Part shown: one piece after another, positions 59,963-64,000 of the stretch
How the letters are laid out: each line of letters opens with the position of its first letter
How positions within the stretch are numbered: position 1 is the stretch's first letter
Origin: Thermoplasmatota archaeon
GTDB lineage: Archaea > Thermoplasmatota > E2 > DHVEG-1 > B18-G2
Assembly: GCA_029259115.1 (NCBI GenBank)
Contig: JAPDJO010000018.1
Span: 17,937 to 81,936 of the forward strand
DNA: 64,000 bases
Direction of reading: 5' to 3'
Translations under genes and position numbers: made by a program
Notes under the pieces: generated by a model
What the model saw: the letters and a program-made list of their open reading frames with translations, nothing else
What the model was told of the DNA's origin: nothing
Databases searched by the model: none

Positions 59963-60923
59963 ATACCTCCGGATTAACACAATACTTGGGTCTCCTCCCC
60001 CTCAACGCCTTTATCAGATTTTCTGCAGCAAGAATCGACATCTTTGTTCTCGTTTCAAGTGTTGCTGAACCTATATGAGGAAGAAGGACAACATTTTCTA
60101 GATTTTTCAGCTCATCAGTTATTTTAGGTTCTTTTTCATAGACATCCAGTCCAGCACCAAATATCCTCTTTTCCCTCAGGGCTTTGACAAGATCTCCTTC
60201 TTTTATTATTGCCCCTCTTGCTGTATTCACGATTATAGCATCTCTCTTCATCATACAAATCTTATCATAATCTATTAAATGATATGTCTCTTTGGTAAGC
60301 GGAAGGTGGATAGAAATAAAGTCCGACTCTCTAAGCAATGTATCCAGATCCACCTTTTTCGCTCCTAATTTGTCCTCTAGAACTTCATTCCTGCTCCTAT
60401 TGAAGTACAGGACTTTCATGTTAAAACATTTCGCTTTTAGTGCAAATGCCGTACCTATCCTACCTGCACCTATGACTCCCAGAGTTTTTCCTGACAGTTC
60501 TTTTCCAAGCAAAAGTGTTGGCGACCATCCTTTGAATCTTCCCTCTCTTGTAAACTTATCTCCTTCCACAACTCTCCTAGCAACAGCAAAAAGCAGGGCC
60601 CAAGCAAGCTCTGCAGTAGCATTAGTTAAGACATCTGGAGTATTTGTAACCACTATACCTCTCTTTGTGGCTTCATCAACATCTATGTTATCATAGCCAG
60701 CGGCATAGTTTGATATTACTTTCAAATTTGGATTTGAAGAAATAACCTCTCTATCTATCCTATCTGTAAGCAAGCACAAAAGAGCATCTTTACCTTTCAA
60801 TCCATTTATAATCTCCTTCTTACTCGGTATCCTATCGTATGGGTAGACCTCTACTTCTTCGCATTCTCTTTCCAGCAATCTTATGCCTTCTTCTGGTATT
60901 CTTCTAGTGACAAACACCTTCAT
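59952..60923 (-). CDS. D-isomer 2-hydroxyacid dehydrogenase (glyoxylate/hydroxypyruvate reductase-like)
   Basis: LGVIGAGRIGTAFALKAKCFNMKVLYFNR; FISIHLPLTKET; HIGSATLETRTKMS. Confidence 0.9.
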   Translation of the reverse strand: MKVFVTRRIPEEGIRLLERECEEVEVYPYDRIPSKKEIINGLKGKDALLCLLTDRIDREVISSNPNLKVISNYAAGYDNIDVDEATKRGIVVTNTPDVLTNATAELAWALLFAVARRVVEGDKFTREGRFKGWSPTLLLGKELSGKTLGVIGAGRIGTAFALKAKCFNMKVLYFNRSRNEVLEDKLGAKKVDLDTLLRESDFISIHLPLTKETYHLIDYDKICMMKRDAIIVNTARGAIIKEGDLVKALREKRIFGAGLDVYEKEPKITDELKNLENVVLLPHIGSATLETRTKMSILAAENLIKALRGRRPKYCVNPEVFKD

Positions 60924-61819
60924 TTGAATTCCTCCCTAATCTTCACAAGTTCTGTCAGTAATTTATTTATCTTTGCTTCCACACCAACCTTCTTGCCCAA
61001 GTTGTATATGTAACCATTAATTGAATCTATCTCTGTTTTCCTTCCCTTGATTATACTCTGTAACATAGAAGAGAGATTCTCTGAGGTTAGATCTATAACT
61101 TCCCAAATCTCTCTCAGCATATCCTCATAATCTATTTCGATTCCAACTCCTCTCGCTACCTCTATGGATTCTCTACAGATATCTCTAACAATTTCAGATA
61201 GAACTTTGTTCTTTAAAACCCCATTCTTTATTCCGAATATAGCAGTTAAAGGATTTATGCAAGCGTTTACGATTGCTTTCCTCCATACATCTCTCTCAAT
61301 ATTATTTGATATCCTCGTTTCAAAGCCGGCTTTTACAAACTCTTGATAAAGCTGCTCTAAGAATCTGGTATTCTTCAGAGATCCAATCGTTGTTTTTCCC
61401 CTGCCAGTATGTTCTATTTCGCCTGGCTTTAAAAATAAGCTCGCTTCTGTGGTCAAACCGACGATTATTTTTTCTTCGTCAAAGAGTTTTCTCATTTTTT
61501 CCACATTATCCAAACCATTCTGCAAAGACATAACGTAAATATCCTTGCCAAAGTAATCTATTATGTTTTTAAGAGCAGTATCAGTATCATAGGATTTTAC
61601 AGTAATTATAACAATATCTGGTTCTGTTTTGTAATCCTCCAATCTGGATATAGCGTTTAGATGGAAGATAGCTCTAGTTTTTCCCCTGATGATCAAACCT
61701 CTTTCTCTTATTTTCTGTATATGTTCTTCTCTCCCAAGTAAAGTGACGTTATTGTACTTGGATAGTTTAGCTCCAAACAGAGAGCCTATCGCGCCGGCGC
61801 CGAAGACGAGGATTCTCAT
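60920..61819 (-). CDS. panE: 2-dehydropantoate 2-reductase
   Basis: MRILVFGAGAIGSLFGAKLSK; VKSYDTDTAL; WRKAIVNACINPLTAIF. Confidence 0.88.
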   Translation of the reverse strand: MRILVFGAGAIGSLFGAKLSKYNNVTLLGREEHIQKIRERGLIIRGKTRAIFHLNAISRLEDYKTEPDIVIITVKSYDTDTALKNIIDYFGKDIYVMSLQNGLDNVEKMRKLFDEEKIIVGLTTEASLFLKPGEIEHTGRGKTTIGSLKNTRFLEQLYQEFVKAGFETRISNNIERDVWRKAIVNACINPLTAIFGIKNGVLKNKVLSEIVRDICRESIEVARGVGIEIDYEDMLREIWEVIDLTSENLSSMLQSIIKGRKTEIDSINGYIYNLGKKVGVEAKINKLLTELVKIREEFK

Positions 61820-62673
61820 ATTCCTATCTCCCCTATCATCCTATCTATCTCTTCGTCGCTAAAAGATACTAGTGGTCTCAGTATAGGAAGATTGAAGTTT
61901 TTGTCCCTGTCAAAATCTATATCTCGCATTGATTCTCCAACAACTAAGGCTAAACATCCATTCATATTTCTCTTGATATCTTTCTCTTCAGCTATCTCGG
62001 TTTCGCTCTCAGCATACCATTTCCTTAAGAAATCTTTTAACTCTTTATCCATTCCATAGGAAATCACTTTGGCCGAACACCCTCTTTTCAACATACACCA
62101 AAGAGCCAATATATCCCTCTTGTTCCTGACTAACGACAATACTTTTCCTTGACTGCCCAAAGGTAAACCAGCAGGACCTCTTATCTTTTCAAAAAACAGG
62201 TAAGCCTTATCATCTCTCACTTCGATATAAAGTTCAAGATCGGGATCATCAAGATCTACTCTAAGATTGAATTTCTCTTTGATTTCTCTTCCAACCTCAA
62301 TAGCTATATCCTGGCTAGTAAAATCATGTTTTCCTACCCTTGTTGATCTTACAGCGAAAGTTTTGATGCCATTGATCCTTTTCTCTATCAACTCTAAAGC
62401 CTTCTCCTTGATATCTTCAATATCAGCAATAGTTTCAACAGCAGGACTTATCGAAACTATACCGAATATTCTTTTCAAAACGTTTTTGGCTTTTTCCATG
62501 TTTTTAGATCTGAGGAATATCCTGCCTCTCTCTTTTTTTATTCTCACATCTATAATACTCTCCTTACGGAAAGCCAAAATTATGTTTCTGATGAGCTTAT
62601 CCTCGAATCTTCTTCTTACACTTTCACTCTTTAGTCCTATTTCCCCATATCTGATTATTATTACATCGAACAT
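61816..62673 (-). CDS. ThiI-like THUMP protein with degenerate PP-loop
   Basis: VIIIRYGEIGLKSESVRRRFEDKL; GSQGKVLSLVRNKRDILALWCMLKRGC replaces the SGGIDSP signature; LVVGESMRDIDF...NLPILRPLVSFSDEEI retained. Confidence 0.85.
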   Translation of the reverse strand: MFDVIIIRYGEIGLKSESVRRRFEDKLIRNIILAFRKESIIDVRIKKERGRIFLRSKNMEKAKNVLKRIFGIVSISPAVETIADIEDIKEKALELIEKRINGIKTFAVRSTRVGKHDFTSQDIAIEVGREIKEKFNLRVDLDDPDLELYIEVRDDKAYLFFEKIRGPAGLPLGSQGKVLSLVRNKRDILALWCMLKRGCSAKVISYGMDKELKDFLRKWYAESETEIAEEKDIKRNMNGCLALVVGESMRDIDFDRDKNFNLPILRPLVSFSDEEIDRMIGEIGI

Positions 62674-62706
62674 TCTATCAGAGGTAATGGGGATGGAATT
62701 TAAAAG

Positions 62707-62791
62707 TGCAGGGGAGGAGATTCGAACTCCTGAACCCCTCCGGGACAGGCTCCTGAAGCCTGCGCCGTTGACCAGGCTTGGCTACCCCTGC
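62707..62791 (-). tRNA. tRNA-Leu(CAG)
   Basis: Reverse complement GCAGGGGTAGCCAAGCCTGGTCAACGGCGCAGGCTTCAGGAGCCTGTCCCGGAGGGGTTCAGGAGTTCGAATCTCCTCCCCTGC; loop TTCAGGA; long variable arm. Confidence 0.93.
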
Positions 62792-62928
62792 TTTACCATA
62801 AAAATCGTTTTCTTGTTATAAGTTTTTTACTACATGTTAGCGGAGTTCTTGTAAACTTACCATTAATCGCAATTTAAGAAGTGATTTTTTCGAAAGTTTT
62901 TTAATAATCTTACTCTTATAATAAAAGA

Positions 62929-63615
62929 GTGAAATATTCACAACAACAAGTTATCGAAGAAACGAGGAGGTTTTTTCAGAAAGTATATGGATGGATGTTT
63001 CTTGGCTTGATTATTTCAGGAATAACAGCATATTGGGTCGCAAGTGACCCCTCTCTTTATAAATTTATTCTACTTAATGAAGGGATTTTCTACTCTTTAC
63101 TGATAGGAGAACTGGCTTTAGTTTTCGGTTTAGTTTGGCTAATGAAAAGGATATCTGCAAATATTGCAATATTTATGTTTCTGCTTTATTGTTTTATGAC
63201 AGGTCTAACCCTCTCAGTTATTTTCTTAGTTTTTACAATAGAGTCGATTGGATTGGCTTTTTTCATTACAGCATGTATGTTTGGTGTAATGAGTATCTAT
63301 GGATACTTTACAAAAACAGATCTAACTCAAATTGGTCAAGTGTTGATAATGGGATTATTTGGAATTATTATTGCTGGACTGGTTAATCTTTTTCTAAGAA
63401 ATACTCTGATCGATTATATTGTCTCATTTATTGGAGTGATTGTATTTACTGGTTTAACCGCATACGACACGCAAAAAATTAAAAAAATCAACATTATAGG
63501 TAACGAAGGCACTCCTGAAGATACTAAAGAATCGATAATGGGTGCATTAGAGTTGTATCTGGATTTTGTAAATCTGTTTTTAAGCCTACTCCGCCTTCTT
63601 GGGAAGAGAAGATAA
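62929..63615 (+). CDS. Bax inhibitor-1/YccA family membrane protein (GTG start)
   Basis: KVYGWMFLGLIISGITAYWVAS; YDTQKIKKI; ALELYLDFVNLFLSLLRLLG. Confidence 0.88.
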   Translation: MKYSQQQVIEETRRFFQKVYGWMFLGLIISGITAYWVASDPSLYKFILLNEGIFYSLLIGELALVFGLVWLMKRISANIAIFMFLLYCFMTGLTLSVIFLVFTIESIGLAFFITACMFGVMSIYGYFTKTDLTQIGQVLIMGLFGIIIAGLVNLFLRNTLIDYIVSFIGVIVFTGLTAYDTQKIKKINIIGNEGTPEDTKESIMGALELYLDFVNLFLSLLRLLGKRR

Positions 63616-63684
63616 AAATTTCTTTCTTTTGGCTTCGGTTTCGATTCATTTAAATATCGTATCTGTATATTGTCTTATCCCTAT

Positions 63685-63800
63685 GGCCCGGGTGGTGTAG
63701 CGGTAACATAAGGGACTGTGGAGAGGGGCTTCGCCCCTTCTAACCCTGCAGAACCTCTTGCAGAGATCCCTTGTCCCGAGTTCAAATCTCGGCCCGGGCC
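63685..63800 (+). tRNA. tRNA-His(GTG) with 44-nt BHB intron (intron 63722-63765)
   Basis: Encoded G-1 (63685) opposite C73 (63800); acceptor GCCCGGG/CCCGGGC; anticodon GTG 63718-63720; central helix CTGT/GCAG with 3-nt bulges GG^A and AG^A. Confidence 0.9.
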
Positions 63801-64000
63801 TTATCCAATGACCCTCTCCCACTTCTTAACGTTCAGAACCTTTCCAAGAGAACTTCCCCTCTTAATCTCCTCTCTTATCCTGTCCTCATGCTCTTTGACA
63901 TCTAAAGCTCTGTTTGCTATCTCCTGTGCTATCTCCTGAGGAATCACCACAACTCCAGAATCGTCACCAACTATCCAGTCTCCCGTCCTCACGATCTGTC
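63801..64000 (-). CDS. RraA-like family protein (5' end beyond window)
   Basis: VRTGDWIVGDDSGVVVIPQEIAQEIANRA; stop codon abuts tRNA-His 3' end; open through window end. Confidence 0.72.
   Translation of the reverse strand, partial: QIVRTGDWIVGDDSGVVVIPQEIAQEIANRALDVKEHEDRIREEIKRGSSLGKVLNVKKWERVIG

Noticed and set aside
1-64000. Search for CRISPR arrays, transposases, integrases or phage genes
   Set aside because: No regularly spaced repeats and no ORF with recognisable mobile-element motifs

Overview
64 kb of a low-GC archaeal chromosome, euryarchaeal-like by gene content. No CRISPR array, transposase or prophage was seen. Main blocks: (1) 0-6 kb: FIST / roadblock-like / KaiC-like signalling cluster, DUF63, G1P dehydrogenase, UPF0179, lipoprotein, and a bacterial-type MetK where the divergent archaeal MAT would be expected. 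(2) 8-25 kb: type IV pilus/secretion island with prepilin peptidase, four pilins, a secretion ATPase with a long N-terminal extension, two TadC-like proteins, LamG, DUF11-like and PKD/beta-helix surface proteins, and a second KaiC-like ATPase beside a degenerate receiver. Two divergent HEPN-MNT toxin-antitoxin-like pairs are embedded in it. (3) 28.6-40.4 kb: S10/spc-type ribosomal protein operon from uL3 to uL30, including eIF1/SUI1 and RNase P Rnp1, without uL15-secY after uL30. It is preceded by a compact structured leader. (4) 41-64 kb: rpoK-rps2, M50 protease, two-subunit fumarase, secreted proteins, MfnA-like decarboxylase, MEMO, deoxyhypusine synthase, Map, Sua5, MBF1, Lon-like secreted protease, two-domain tRNA-splicing endonuclease, a ThiI-like protein without its PP-loop signature, and three tRNAs (Ile, Leu, and His with a canonical bulge-helix-bulge intron). 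The strongest candidates for something new are the uL3 operon leader RNA, the PP-loop-less ThiI, HhH domains on both uS3 and eL32, the pilus island with its regulatory palindromes and 5'UTR stem-loop, and the two KaiC-like signalling modules. All family calls come from reading motifs by eye; no database search was run.
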